A DNA stretch of 64,000 nt, taken from assembly GCF_001955695.1 (NCBI RefSeq), contig NZ_CP019236.1:5518001-5582000 (forward strand). The letters are read 5' to 3'. Below, piece by piece: positions 33,521-42,499 of this stretch. The DNA is from Rhodoferax koreense (lineage in GTDB: Bacteria; Pseudomonadota; Gammaproteobacteria; Burkholderiales; Burkholderiaceae_C). The stretch's first letter is position 1. Each line of letters starts with the position of its first letter. Both the position numbers and the translations under genes were made by a program. A model generated the notes under the pieces. The model ran no database searches and was not told the origin of the DNA. It saw nothing but the letters and a program-made list of their open reading frames with translations.

Positions 33521-34666
33521 ATGAACCACACCAACTCCAATACCAGCGACGTCATCGTCATCGGCGGCGGCCTGGTCGGCAGCGCCGTGTCCTACGGCCT
33601 CGCACGCCAGGGCGTGAAAGTCACCCTGCTCGACGAAGGCGACCAGGCTTTCCGCGCCTCGCGCGGCAACTTCGGCCTCGTCTGGGTGCAGGGCAAGGGC
33701 TTCGGCATGACACCTTATGCCAGCTGGACACGCTCGTCCTCCGGTCTCTGGCCGCGGCTCGCGCAAGCGCTGCTGGACGACACCGGCGTCGATGTCCATC
33801 TGCAGCAACCCGGTGGCTTCTGCTTCACCTTCTCCGATGAGGAAAAGGAGGACCGCCGCCAACGCATGCAGGCCATCCAGGACGAACTTGGTGGCGACTA
33901 TCCGTTCGAGATGCTCGACCGCCAGGACGTGATCGCCCGCGTGCCCGCCCTCGGCCCCGCCGTGACCGGTGCGAGCTACACGCCGATGGACGGCCACACC
34001 AACCCGCTGAAGCTGCTGCGCGCCCTGCATGCGGCCAACCTGAAGCGTGGCGTCCATTACGTCAGTGGCCAGCCGGTGAAGCAGGTCCAGGCCGAGCCCC
34101 GTGCAGGCGGCAGCCTCTTCACCGTGGAAGGCCGCTGGCAGGCCCCGCGCGTGGTGCTGGCCGCGGGCCTTGGCAACCGGGGCCTGGCGGAGATGCTGGG
34201 CCTGCATGCACCCGTGGTGCCCAACCGGGGCCAGGTGTTGATCGGCGAGCGCACGAGCCGCTTCCTCGACTACCCCACGCTCAACGTGCGCCAGACCGAC
34301 GAGGGCACGATCCAGCTCGGCGACTCGATGGAAGAGGTCGGCTTCAACGACAACGTCACGACCGACGTGCTGGCCAACATCGCCCGGCGCGGCGTGCGCA
34401 CCTTCCCGGTCCTGGCCGGCCTGCGGTTGGTGCGCGCCTGGGGCGCGCTGCGTGTCATGAGCCCCGACGGCTTCCCGATCTACCAGGAGTCGCCGAAGCA
34501 CCCCGGCGCCTTCGTCACCACCTGCCACAGCGGTGTGACGCTGGCCGCGGCCCACGCCTTCCGCGTCGCACCCTGGGTCGCCGGCGCGCCGCGGCCCGAA
34601 GAGATCGGCGTCTTCCAGGGCGACCGTTTTTTGAACCCCAACTACCGCCCCGCCCATGCCCACTGA
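33521..34666 (+). CDS. FAD-dependent oxidoreductase, DAO family (first of two)
   Basis: A 381-residue D-amino-acid-oxidase-fold flavoprotein: VIVIGGGLVGSAVSYGLARQG at the N-terminus and C-terminal RAWGALRVMSPDGFPIY. It resembles the beta subunit of opine oxidases or D-amino-acid dehydrogenases and should oxidise a C-N bond, passing electrons to the partner subunits. It overlaps the 2Fe-2S gene by 11 bases. Together with the second DAO gene at 36428, this operon has two catalytic-type subunits. Confidence 0.87.
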   Translation: MNHTNSNTSDVIVIGGGLVGSAVSYGLARQGVKVTLLDEGDQAFRASRGNFGLVWVQGKGFGMTPYASWTRSSSGLWPRLAQALLDDTGVDVHLQQPGGFCFTFSDEEKEDRRQRMQAIQDELGGDYPFEMLDRQDVIARVPALGPAVTGASYTPMDGHTNPLKLLRALHAANLKRGVHYVSGQPVKQVQAEPRAGGSLFTVEGRWQAPRVVLAAGLGNRGLAEMLGLHAPVVPNRGQVLIGERTSRFLDYPTLNVRQTDEGTIQLGDSMEEVGFNDNVTTDVLANIARRGVRTFPVLAGLRLVRAWGALRVMSPDGFPIYQESPKHPGAFVTTCHSGVTLAAAHAFRVAPWVAGAPRPEEIGVFQGDRFLNPNYRPAHAH

Positions 34667-35033
34667 TTCCTTGTTCCGACCGCTGGCCCAGGCCGGCGCC
34701 AGCACCGCCAAGACGGTCTCCGTCACCCTCAACGGCGCACCGCTGCAGTTGCCTTCCGGCACCAGCGTGGCGGCCGCGCTGCTGAGCGCAGGCGTGCAAC
34801 GCTTCCGCAATTCACCGGTCTCCGGCGAAGGCCGCGCACCGTACTGCATGATGGGCGTGTGCTTCGAATGCCTGCTGGAGATCGACGGCGTACCGAACCG
34901 CCAGGGCTGCCTGGTGGCGCTGGAGGCCGGCATGGCCATCCGCACGCAGGACGGCATGCGCGACCTGCTTGCGGAATCCAAGGACCCGGCGGTTGCACTC
35001 GCCCAGGCCATGGAGGCACCCCATGGCCTTTGA
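34656..35033 (+). CDS. (2Fe-2S)-binding small subunit, opine oxidase/HcnA-like
   Basis: A 125-residue ferredoxin-like subunit. VSVTLNGAPLQLPSGTSVAAALL precedes the cluster cysteines in APYCMMGVCFECLLEIDG and the last Cys in NRQGC. This is the small subunit of HcnABC, opine oxidase and D-hydroxyproline dehydrogenase heterotrimers, relaying electrons between flavins. It overlaps both neighbours by about 11 bases. Confidence 0.88.
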   Translation: MPTDSLFRPLAQAGASTAKTVSVTLNGAPLQLPSGTSVAAALLSAGVQRFRNSPVSGEGRAPYCMMGVCFECLLEIDGVPNRQGCLVALEAGMAIRTQDGMRDLLAESKDPAVALAQAMEAPHGL

Positions 35034-36438
35034 AGCATCGCCCCCGGCGGCCGCCGGCCGGCCGGCTGAAACGGTGGACATCGCCATCGTCGGCGCCGGC
35101 CCGGCCGGCATGGCCGCGGCCATCGCGGCGCGACGGCACGGCGCCAGCGTCGTGCTGCTCGATGAGCAGGCCGCCGCCGGTGGCCAGATCTACCGCGGCA
35201 TCACCACCGCACCCACCCAGCGCCTGGACGTGCTCGGCCCCGACTACGGCGCGGGCGCATCGCTCGCGAAGGACTTCGCCGCCAGCGGCGCGCGCCACAT
35301 CACCGGCGCCGCGGTCTGGCAGGTCACCGCCGAGCGCCAGGTGCATTACCTGCAGGGCGGCGGCGTGCGCTCGCTGCAGGCCGACCGCGTGCTGCTGTGC
35401 ACCGGCGCCATGGAGCGGCCGTTCCCGATCCCAGGCTGGACGCTGCCTGGCGTGTTGACGGCCGGCGCCGCGCAGATCCTGCTCAAGGGCTCGGGCATGG
35501 CGCCGACGCAGCCTGTAGTGCTGGCCGGCTGCGGCCCGTTGCTCTACCTGCTCGGCTGGCAGTACGTGCGCGCCGGCGTGCCGATCGCGGCCATCGTGGA
35601 TACCACCGACGGCAGCGACTACCGCCGTGCCATCCGCCATGCGGGCGGCGCGCTGGCCGGCTGGCGTTACCTCAAGAAGGGCCTGTCGCTGATGGCCGCG
35701 CTGAAGCAGGCCAAGGTACCGTTCTACAAGGGCGCGACCGAACTGCACGTGCTAGGCGTTGGCCAGGCCAGCGGCCTGGGCTTCGTCAGCGGCGGCACGC
35801 TGCGCACGGTGGACAGTCCGCTCGTGCTGCTGCACCAGGGCGTGGTGCCGAACACGCAATTCTCCTGGTCGCTGCGTGCCAAACACGCGTGGGACGAGGC
35901 CCAGCTGTGCTGGTCGCCCGTGACCGATGCCTGGGGTGAACTCGACGTGCCGGGCATCTTCGTCGCGGGGGACAGCGGCGGCATCGGTGGCGCCCGCGTG
36001 GCCGCGCTGCAGGGCGAGCTCGCTGGCCTGGCGGCCGTCACGCAGAACGGCAAGCTCGCCGCCGCGACGCGCGACGGTCTTGCCGCACCGCTGCAGGCCG
36101 AGATGCGTGAACACCTGTTCATCCGCCCCTTCCTCGACGCGCTGTACCGGCCGAAAAAGGCCAACCGCATTCCGGCCGATGGCACCATCGTCTGCCGCTG
36201 CGAGGAGGTCACCGCCGGTGACATCCGCAGCTATGTCGAACTGGGCTGCACCGGCCCCAACCAGGCCAAGAGCTTCGGCCGTTGCGGCATGGGCCCGTGC
36301 CAGGGCCGGCAATGCGGCCTGACGGTGACCGAAGTCATCGCCGACGCGCGTGGCATGACGCCGGAGCAGATCGGCTACTTCCGCATCCGCCCGCCGATCA
36401 AGCCGATCACGCTCGGAGAACTGGCGCGTGAAGCCTGA
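35023..36438 (+). CDS. FAD/NAD(P)-binding oxidoreductase with BFD-like [2Fe-2S] domain (OoxA/HcnB-like)
   Basis: A 471-residue subunit: two-dinucleotide-binding fold with IAIVGAGPAGMAAA near 21-34 and GDSGGIGGA near 323, then a C-terminal BFD-like cluster domain with CRCEEVT, GCTG, CGMGPCQGRQCG. Equivalent to the alpha subunit of opine oxidases and to HcnB. It should accept electrons through its iron-sulfur sites. Overlaps the next DAO gene by 11 bases. Confidence 0.9.
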   Translation: MAFEASPPAAAGRPAETVDIAIVGAGPAGMAAAIAARRHGASVVLLDEQAAAGGQIYRGITTAPTQRLDVLGPDYGAGASLAKDFAASGARHITGAAVWQVTAERQVHYLQGGGVRSLQADRVLLCTGAMERPFPIPGWTLPGVLTAGAAQILLKGSGMAPTQPVVLAGCGPLLYLLGWQYVRAGVPIAAIVDTTDGSDYRRAIRHAGGALAGWRYLKKGLSLMAALKQAKVPFYKGATELHVLGVGQASGLGFVSGGTLRTVDSPLVLLHQGVVPNTQFSWSLRAKHAWDEAQLCWSPVTDAWGELDVPGIFVAGDSGGIGGARVAALQGELAGLAAVTQNGKLAAATRDGLAAPLQAEMREHLFIRPFLDALYRPKKANRIPADGTIVCRCEEVTAGDIRSYVELGCTGPNQAKSFGRCGMGPCQGRQCGLTVTEVIADARGMTPEQIGYFRIRPPIKPITLGELAREA

Positions 36439-37585
36439 CAACGCAGGCTTGCCGCGGGGCAGCGATGTCATCGTCATCGGCGGCGGTTTCCACGGCACCT
36501 CGAGCGCGTTCCACCTGGCACGCCGCGGCGCGAAGGTGACGCTGCTGGAGTCGGAGTATTGCGCGCGCCATGCCTCCGGCGTGAACGCGGGCGGCGTGCG
36601 CACGCTGGGCCGCCACTTCGCCGAAGTGCCGCTGGCGCGCGCCTCGCTGGGCCTGTGGCACGACCTGCCCGAACTCCTCGGCGCGGACCTCGCCGCCGAT
36701 GCGAGCTTCGTCGCCAGCGGCCAGCTGCAGATCGCGGAGACACCCCAGGAGCTGGACAAGCTGCGCCACCGCGTGGCCGAACTCCACGCGCTCGGCTTCA
36801 CGCACGAGGTCATCGTCGATGCCCAGCAGGTGCGCGAGATCGCGCCGCGCCTGGCGCACCATGTGGTCGGCGGCATCTGGGTCCGGGACGACGGCCATGC
36901 CGTGCCCTACCGCGCCGTCACCGCGTTCCGCCATGCGGCGCAGCGCCTGGGCGCACAGTTCCATGAAGCCACACCGGCGCAGACCATCGAACGCATCGGC
37001 GACCGGTGGAAAGTCACCACCCATCGGGGTAGCTTTGTCGCACCGTGGCTGGTGAACGCGGCCGGCGCGTGGTCGGGCGACTTCGCCGCGCAGGCGGGCG
37101 ACGTGGTGCCGATGCAGCCAGGCGGCCTGATGTTGATGATCACGCAGCGTGTGCCGCACTTCGTCGACCCGGTGCTGGGGGCTGCGGGCAGGCCGCTGTC
37201 CTTCAAGCAATTCGCCAATGGCACGGTGCTCATCGGCGGCGGCCTGCGCTGCGGCGCCGACGTGGTGCGCCGCCACGGCGAGGTCGATTTCATGAAGCTC
37301 TCGTCGAGCGCGCAGACTGTTACCGACCTGTTCCCGCATCTCGGCCCGATCAACATCGTGCGCGCCTGGGCCGGCGTCGAGGCCTTCATGCCCGACGACA
37401 TTCCCGTCATCGGCCCGAGCCGCCACGCACCGCAGCTGGTGCATGCGTTCGGCTTCTCGGCCCACGGCTTCGAGCTCGGACCCATCGGCGGGCAGATCGT
37501 CTCCGAGCTGGTGCTCGACGGATCCAGCAGCCTGCCGATCGCACCTTTCGCCGTGGACCGTTTCGCCACCGCGCACCTGCATTGA
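36428..37585 (+). CDS. FAD-dependent oxidoreductase, DAO family (second of two)
   Basis: A 385-residue flavoprotein with GTG start: DVIVIGGGFHGTSSAFHLARRG, then ASGVNAGGVRTLGR (the FAD-contacting motif of sarcosine/opine oxidase beta subunits) and a C-terminal PDDIPVIGP and GFSAHGFELGPIGG. It is probably the catalytic beta subunit joined to the 2Fe-2S and OoxA-like subunits. The protein at 33521 is a paralogue with a different active-site text, so the operon may handle two substrates or two steps. Confidence 0.87.
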   Translation: MKPDNAGLPRGSDVIVIGGGFHGTSSAFHLARRGAKVTLLESEYCARHASGVNAGGVRTLGRHFAEVPLARASLGLWHDLPELLGADLAADASFVASGQLQIAETPQELDKLRHRVAELHALGFTHEVIVDAQQVREIAPRLAHHVVGGIWVRDDGHAVPYRAVTAFRHAAQRLGAQFHEATPAQTIERIGDRWKVTTHRGSFVAPWLVNAAGAWSGDFAAQAGDVVPMQPGGLMLMITQRVPHFVDPVLGAAGRPLSFKQFANGTVLIGGGLRCGADVVRRHGEVDFMKLSSSAQTVTDLFPHLGPINIVRAWAGVEAFMPDDIPVIGPSRHAPQLVHAFGFSAHGFELGPIGGQIVSELVLDGSSSLPIAPFAVDRFATAHLH

Positions 37586-37641
37586 GCCGCGCGCCGCAGC
37601 CGCTCCTTTCCTTTTCACCAACCACCCAGAAAGACCATTCG

Positions 37642-37998
37642 ATGTCCGACATCCAACGTTACGAATCCACCCCTCGTCTCTCCCGTGCCGTGGTGCACAA
37701 CGGCCTTGTGCATCTGGCCGGCATCACCTCCGCCGTGCGCGACGGCGACATCACCGTGCAGACGAAAAGCGTGCTCGACACCATCGATGCGCGGCTGGCC
37801 AGCGTCGGCAGCAGCAAGGAGCGCATCCTGAGCGCGCAGATCTGGCTCAAGGACATCGACGCCGACTTCGCTGCGATGAACGCCGTCTGGGAAGCCTGGG
37901 TGCCCGCCAGCGGCAGCCCCGCCCGCGCCACCTGCGAAGCCAAGCTGGCCGCGCCCAACCTGCTGATCGAGATCATCGTCGTCGCCGCAGCCGGCTGA
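37642..37998 (+). CDS. RidA family enamine/imine deaminase
   Basis: A 118-residue YjgF/RidA protein with SRAVVHNGLVHLAGIT at the N-terminus, IWLKDIDADFAAMNAVWEAWV, and the arginine-containing PARATCEAKLAAPNLLIEI. RidA proteins hydrolyse reactive imines made by amine or amino-acid oxidases, which fits the upstream FAD oxidases. Last gene of the operon, 56 bases after the second DAO gene. Confidence 0.9.
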   Translation: MSDIQRYESTPRLSRAVVHNGLVHLAGITSAVRDGDITVQTKSVLDTIDARLASVGSSKERILSAQIWLKDIDADFAAMNAVWEAWVPASGSPARATCEAKLAAPNLLIEIIVVAAAG

Positions 37999-38255
37999 CG
38001 CGGGCGGCGGGCGGCCGTCGCCTCGGGCGATACACGCCGTGGCGCTCTTTACGGCCGCTTTACCGCCGCGCTACCCCGGCTTCGCGCAGCGCTCCTGTAA
38101 TGGCGGGGCGCTGGCGGCTTTGCGGCATCGTCTGTAAAGACCGGTTGATTTCTTCGGTCGAACCCCGGCCAGCGCCGACCGGAATGGCGCGGCGATGAAC
38201 CCCATGTCGCTTCATCGGCGCGTCCCATCTGCGCGAACCGCGCAAGGAGCTTTTC

Positions 38256-38921
38256 ATGACGAAGAAACTGAGCTGGGTGATCTCCTCAGCAGGTATCCTG
38301 ACCCTCGGCCTCGGTGCTTTCGCCCCCGCGGCCTTCGCCGCCGGCCCGGACGCGCCCGACCTCTACATCGGCGGCAACATCTCGATGAACCGCGCCTCCG
38401 ACCTGGGCGGCAAGATCGATTCCGGCCTGGCCAGCCAGGGCATCGCCGCCAACAGCTCGGCCGACAAATCGAGCACCGACCCGAGCCTGCGGCTGGGCTA
38501 CAAGCTCACGCCAAACTTCGCGGTGGAGGCCAGCTACGACCACCTCTCCTCGCACGACGTGAACTCGAACATCTCGTCGCCGACCGCCGACACCGCCAGC
38601 GGCCACTGGAAGGCCGACGGCCTGGGCCTGCATGCCGTCGGCATCGTACCCATCGACCAGAACTTCTCGGTCTACGGCCGTGTCGGCGTGGAGCAGTTCC
38701 ACACCAAGTTCGATCTGGCCTCGACCGCGGGCGGCAGCACGGCCCTGTCGAACTCCGGCCACAACACCTCGCTCGTGCTCGGTGCCGGGCTGAGCTACGC
38801 GATCAACAAGAACGTGGACACGGTGGTCGAATACAACCGCTTCAACCACGTGGGCGATGCCGACACAGGCCGCAGCGCGGTCAACCAGTTCAACGTCGGG
38901 CTGCGCTACCACTTCATGTAG
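38256..38921 (+). CDS. Outer-membrane beta-barrel protein (OmpW/OmpA-like)
   Basis: A 221-residue protein with signal peptide (MTKKLSWVISSAGILTLGLG...FAA) and alternating beta-strands: LYIGGNISMN, LRLGYKLTPNFAVEASYDHL, and terminal FNVGLRYHFM ending in an aromatic residue preceded by a strand, the outer-membrane sorting signal. Eight-stranded barrel of the OmpA/OmpW kind. AAGGAG lies 8 bases before the ATG. No operon partners. Confidence 0.85.
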   Translation: MTKKLSWVISSAGILTLGLGAFAPAAFAAGPDAPDLYIGGNISMNRASDLGGKIDSGLASQGIAANSSADKSSTDPSLRLGYKLTPNFAVEASYDHLSSHDVNSNISSPTADTASGHWKADGLGLHAVGIVPIDQNFSVYGRVGVEQFHTKFDLASTAGGSTALSNSGHNTSLVLGAGLSYAINKNVDTVVEYNRFNHVGDADTGRSAVNQFNVGLRYHFM

Positions 38922-39007
38922 CCGAACATCCCTGCGCCCGGGTCGGGAAAGTCGGCGGCTTATCATTCCGCGCTTTCCTTCCACGGGCGTTGGCCCACAA
39001 CGACTTG

Positions 39008-39526
39008 ATGCTTCGATCGACATCGGCCGGCGCCTGCGCGCTGGCTGTTTTCCTGTCCGCTACGACCGCCTGGTCGATGGCGCGTGCGCAGCCCGCAGCG
39101 GACGCCGCCGCACTCGGCATGACCCTCGCGGAGTTGCAGGCGGCCTATCCGACGCTGCAACGTGTGGCACGCCCGGTGGTAGCACCGCACGGCCTGCGCG
39201 GGCAGTGGCGGCTGGACGATCGCCAGATCGCTGGCCTGCCTTTCGAGACCACCTTCTTCATGCAGGGCCAGCGCGTGCAGCGCATCGAACAACTGCGCAT
39301 CGACACGAGCCAGCCATGCGCGCAGCAGGATGAGTTCAGCGCCGTGGTCCACGCCACCGGCCTGCAATACGGTGGCGGGGTGACCGGCTTTGCGTCGACC
39401 GGCGTGGACGCGTTCGGCACCGTGGGCGACGCCGATGTCTCGGCGCACCTGCAGGTCAGCGCGGCGATGTGTTCGATTCGTGTCGTCTACAAGCCCACGG
39501 TGTTGCGGGATGCCTCCACCCTGTAG
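39008..39526 (+). CDS. Exported hypothetical protein
   Basis: A 172-residue protein with a signal peptide (MLRSTSAGACALAVFLSATT, cleavage near ARA-QP). Mature part GMTLAELQAAYPTLQRVARP and GLRGQWRLDDRQIAGLPFETTFFM. The motif G-M-T-x-A-E-L resembles periplasmic SmpA/BamE-like or uncharacterised Burkholderiales proteins. Two cysteine pairs are possible. No function known. Confidence 0.65.
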   Translation: MLRSTSAGACALAVFLSATTAWSMARAQPAADAAALGMTLAELQAAYPTLQRVARPVVAPHGLRGQWRLDDRQIAGLPFETTFFMQGQRVQRIEQLRIDTSQPCAQQDEFSAVVHATGLQYGGGVTGFASTGVDAFGTVGDADVSAHLQVSAAMCSIRVVYKPTVLRDASTL

Positions 39527-39544
39527 GACGCATGGCAGACTGAA

Positions 39545-41479
39545 CTAGCGCGCCGCATCCGCCCGCATGATGCCGGCGAAGAAGTCGGCCAGCGCCTGGT
39601 GCGCGTCCAGCGGCAACACGTGCGCGATGTACTGGTCGGGGCGCACCACCACCAGCGCGCCTAGCGCGCGGTCGATGCCGCGCAACGCAAAGATGTCGGC
39701 ATCGGCCCTTGCATGCGCGCAGAAGACCTTCTCGTGGTCCTGCAGGCCGTAGCGCCCCTTGCGCGGCAGCAGTAGCGGCGGCCAGGACGTGACGTCCAGC
39801 TCGCGGTGCCCCTGCTGGAAGATCGCGCGGAGGTCGAACACGGCATCGACGTCCTGCCTCGCCCGCGTGTACCTGCGCACCGGCGACGCCGGAGACTCAT
39901 CGAGAAACCGGCACAACTCGCCGAGTCGCGGGCCCGCGTCGCCCCGGCCATCCGCCGCGGCCGCGAAGGCGTAGAGGCGCCAGCGGCCGTCCGCCTTCGC
40001 CACATGCCCGAGCTCGACGGGCCGGGCGTCGAACGCGCGCAGCACCGGCGCCGAATGGAAGCGGGTGCCGACCACGAAGCCCGTCGCGAGCGCCTGGTGG
40101 GTGTCGGGGCCGCGGATGGGCGAGGGCCGGTAGTGCGTGCCCATGCCGGCGGTGAAGCGCCCGTGGCGTTCGAAGTATTCCTGGAAGGCCTTGGGGTCCA
40201 CGCCATGGGAGGCGCCATCGGCATCCTTCTGCAGCCGGTCGCTGAACATCTTCGCCCACTCGCGGTCGAAGTCGATCAGTTCCTGGGCGACGACCTGCCG
40301 CTCTTCCGAATAGGTCCGCAGCAGTTCCGGCCCGCACTGCCCGGAGAGCACGGCCGCCAGCTTCCACCCGAGGTTGAAGGTGTCCTGCATCGAGAAATTC
40401 ATCCCTTGCCCGGCCTTGGGGCTGTGCGTATGGCACGCGTCGCCGGCGATGAACACATGCGGCAGCCGCGTACCGGCTTCATGCGCGGGGACCTCGTCGT
40501 ACTTGTCGCAGATGCGCTGGCCGATCTCGTACACCGACCACCATGGGACTTCCTTCACATCGAGCTTGTAGGGATGGAAGATGCGCTGCGCCGCGGCGAT
40601 CAGCTGCTCGAGCGTGATGCCGCGCTCGGCCACACGCTCCTCTTCGCCGAGCTTGTCCATCTCGACATAGCAGCGCACCAGGTAGCCGCCCTCGCGCGGA
40701 ATGACCAGCAGGTTGCCGTTGGCCGACTGGACGGCCACCTTGAAGCGGATGTCGGGGAAATCGGTCACCGCGAGCATGTCCATCACGCCCCAGGCGTGGT
40801 TGGCGGAATCGCCGACCAGGGTGCGGCCGATGGCCTTGCGCACGCCGCTGCGCGCGCCGTCGCAGCCCACCACATAACGCGCCTTGATGGTCTCGACCTG
40901 GCCGGCATGGCCCGCGTCGGTGCGCGTCAGGCGCGCCGTGACAGGGTGGTCCGTCGCGCCCGGATCGATGGTCAGGTCCAGGAAGCTGCGGTGGTAGTGC
41001 GGCTCCAGCCGCGTCGGCGCGTTGCGCATGAACTCGAGATAGAAGTCGTGCACCCGCGCCTGGTTCAGGACCACGTGCGGGAACTCCGACAAGCCGTCCT
41101 CCGTGTCCTGCACCCGCCCGTGGCGCACGATGTGCTCCGGCTGCCGCTCGTCCGGCTTCCAGAAGGTCACTTCGTTGATCCAGCAGGCCTCCTTCAGCAC
41201 CCGGTCGCTGAAGCTGAAGGCCTCGAACATCTCCATCGTGCGGCAGGCGATGCCGTCGGCCTGGCCCAGTTGCAGCGGGCCTTCCTTCTGGTCGACGATG
41301 CAGGTGCGGATGTGCGGAAAGACGGCCAGCTGGGCGGCCAGCGTCAGGCCGGCCGGCCCGCAACCGACGATCAGCACGTCGACCGCCTCGGGCAGCGCAT
41401 CCGTGCGCGGACCAAGCTGGGCCGCGGCTTCCAGGATCTCGGGATTGCCCGGCCTGAAACCGTTCAGATGAAATTGCAT
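39545..41479 (-). CDS. mobA: 3-hydroxybenzoate 4-monooxygenase (MobA-like flavoprotein)
   Basis: A 644-residue group A flavin monooxygenase: FAD loop VLIVGCGPAGLTLAAQL near 37-53, the DG motif CDGARSGVRKAIG near 225-240, and FAGDACHTHSPKAGQGMN-type GD motif near 350, then a thioredoxin-like C-terminal domain. The start MQFHLNGFRPG and length match the Comamonas MobA group of the phenol hydroxylase family. It would hydroxylate 3-hydroxybenzoate to protocatechuate with NADPH and O2. It follows a Bug gene on the same strand, in the LysR-controlled cluster. Phenol 2-monooxygenase is the alternative. Confidence 0.78.
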   Translation of the reverse strand: MQFHLNGFRPGNPEILEAAAQLGPRTDALPEAVDVLIVGCGPAGLTLAAQLAVFPHIRTCIVDQKEGPLQLGQADGIACRTMEMFEAFSFSDRVLKEACWINEVTFWKPDERQPEHIVRHGRVQDTEDGLSEFPHVVLNQARVHDFYLEFMRNAPTRLEPHYHRSFLDLTIDPGATDHPVTARLTRTDAGHAGQVETIKARYVVGCDGARSGVRKAIGRTLVGDSANHAWGVMDMLAVTDFPDIRFKVAVQSANGNLLVIPREGGYLVRCYVEMDKLGEEERVAERGITLEQLIAAAQRIFHPYKLDVKEVPWWSVYEIGQRICDKYDEVPAHEAGTRLPHVFIAGDACHTHSPKAGQGMNFSMQDTFNLGWKLAAVLSGQCGPELLRTYSEERQVVAQELIDFDREWAKMFSDRLQKDADGASHGVDPKAFQEYFERHGRFTAGMGTHYRPSPIRGPDTHQALATGFVVGTRFHSAPVLRAFDARPVELGHVAKADGRWRLYAFAAAADGRGDAGPRLGELCRFLDESPASPVRRYTRARQDVDAVFDLRAIFQQGHRELDVTSWPPLLLPRKGRYGLQDHEKVFCAHARADADIFALRGIDRALGALVVVRPDQYIAHVLPLDAHQALADFFAGIMRADAAR

Positions 41480-41507
41480 GGGGCGTTTCTCTCTTCTGGC
41501 CGGCCTG

Positions 41508-42479
41508 CTACTCGGCCTTGATGTTGGCGCTCTTGGCGAGGTCGGTGTAGCGCTTGGTGTCGGCCTTGATGAGGCGCGCCAGGTCCTCGCCCGTGCCCCT
41601 GTAAGGTTCAACGCCGGCGTTGGACAGGTTGGCGACCACTGCGGGTTGGGCCAGGATGGTCGAGATGTCGGCCACCAGCTTCATGACGACGGCAGGCGGC
41701 AGGTTCTTCGGGCCCATGAGCGCGAACCAGATGGAGAAGTCGAACGGCTTCAAGCCCTGCTCCTCGAAGGTGGGCGTGTCGGGCAACTGGGCGTAGCGCT
41801 GCGCGGTGGAGACGCCCACCACCTTCAGCCGCCCATTCTTCGCATAGGGCGCGACCAGGTTGGCACTGACGATGGCCAGCGGGATTTGCCCGCCGAGCAC
41901 GTCGGTCACCGCGGGTGCGCAACCCTTGTAGCCCGCGTGCGCGGCGGCCACGCCGGTCTGCTGCTTGACGAGCTCCATCACGAAATGCTGCGGCGTGCCG
42001 ATGCCACAGGAGCCGTAGCTCAGCGCGTCCGGTTTGGCCTTGGAGGCGGCCATAAGTTCCTTCACGTTGCCCACGTTGAGCGAAGGATGGGCGGCCAGGG
42101 CGATCGGTGTCACGCCCAGCAGCATGATCGGCGTGAGGTCTTTTTCCGGGTCGTAGGGCAGCTTGCCCATCACGCCGAGGTTGGTGACCATGGTGCTGTT
42201 CTGCAGCAGGAGCGTGTAGCCGTCGGCAGGCGCACGCACCACTTCCGCGCTGCCGATGTTGCCGGAGGCGCCGGCCTTGTTGTCCACCACCACGCCCTGG
42301 CCCCACATCTGCTGCAGGCCGGCGCCGATCTGGCGCGCGAGGATGTCGGAGCCGCCGCCCGTGGCGTAAGGCACGACGATGCGCACGGATTTGGAAGGAT
42401 AGGTGTCGGCCTGCGCCGCGGCGCCGACCATGACCAAGGCGGCCGCGCAGAACGCACCGAAGGATGATTTGATTCGCAT
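41508..42479 (-). CDS. Bug-family tripartite tricarboxylate transporter substrate-binding protein
   Basis: A 323-residue periplasmic protein with signal peptide (MRIKSSFGAFCAAALVMVGA, AQA-D) and the Bug motifs YPSKSVRIVVPYATGGGSD and VVVDNKAGASGNIGS. It likely senses or binds an aromatic carboxylate; the neighbours suggest 3-hydroxybenzoate or a hydroxyphthalate. No TctA/TctB genes are near, as is common for Bug proteins in Burkholderiales. Confidence 0.9.
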   Translation of the reverse strand: MRIKSSFGAFCAAALVMVGAAAQADTYPSKSVRIVVPYATGGGSDILARQIGAGLQQMWGQGVVVDNKAGASGNIGSAEVVRAPADGYTLLLQNSTMVTNLGVMGKLPYDPEKDLTPIMLLGVTPIALAAHPSLNVGNVKELMAASKAKPDALSYGSCGIGTPQHFVMELVKQQTGVAAAHAGYKGCAPAVTDVLGGQIPLAIVSANLVAPYAKNGRLKVVGVSTAQRYAQLPDTPTFEEQGLKPFDFSIWFALMGPKNLPPAVVMKLVADISTILAQPAVVANLSNAGVEPYRGTGEDLARLIKADTKRYTDLAKSANIKAE

Positions 42480-42499
42480 GGGATGTCTCTTGATGGGTG

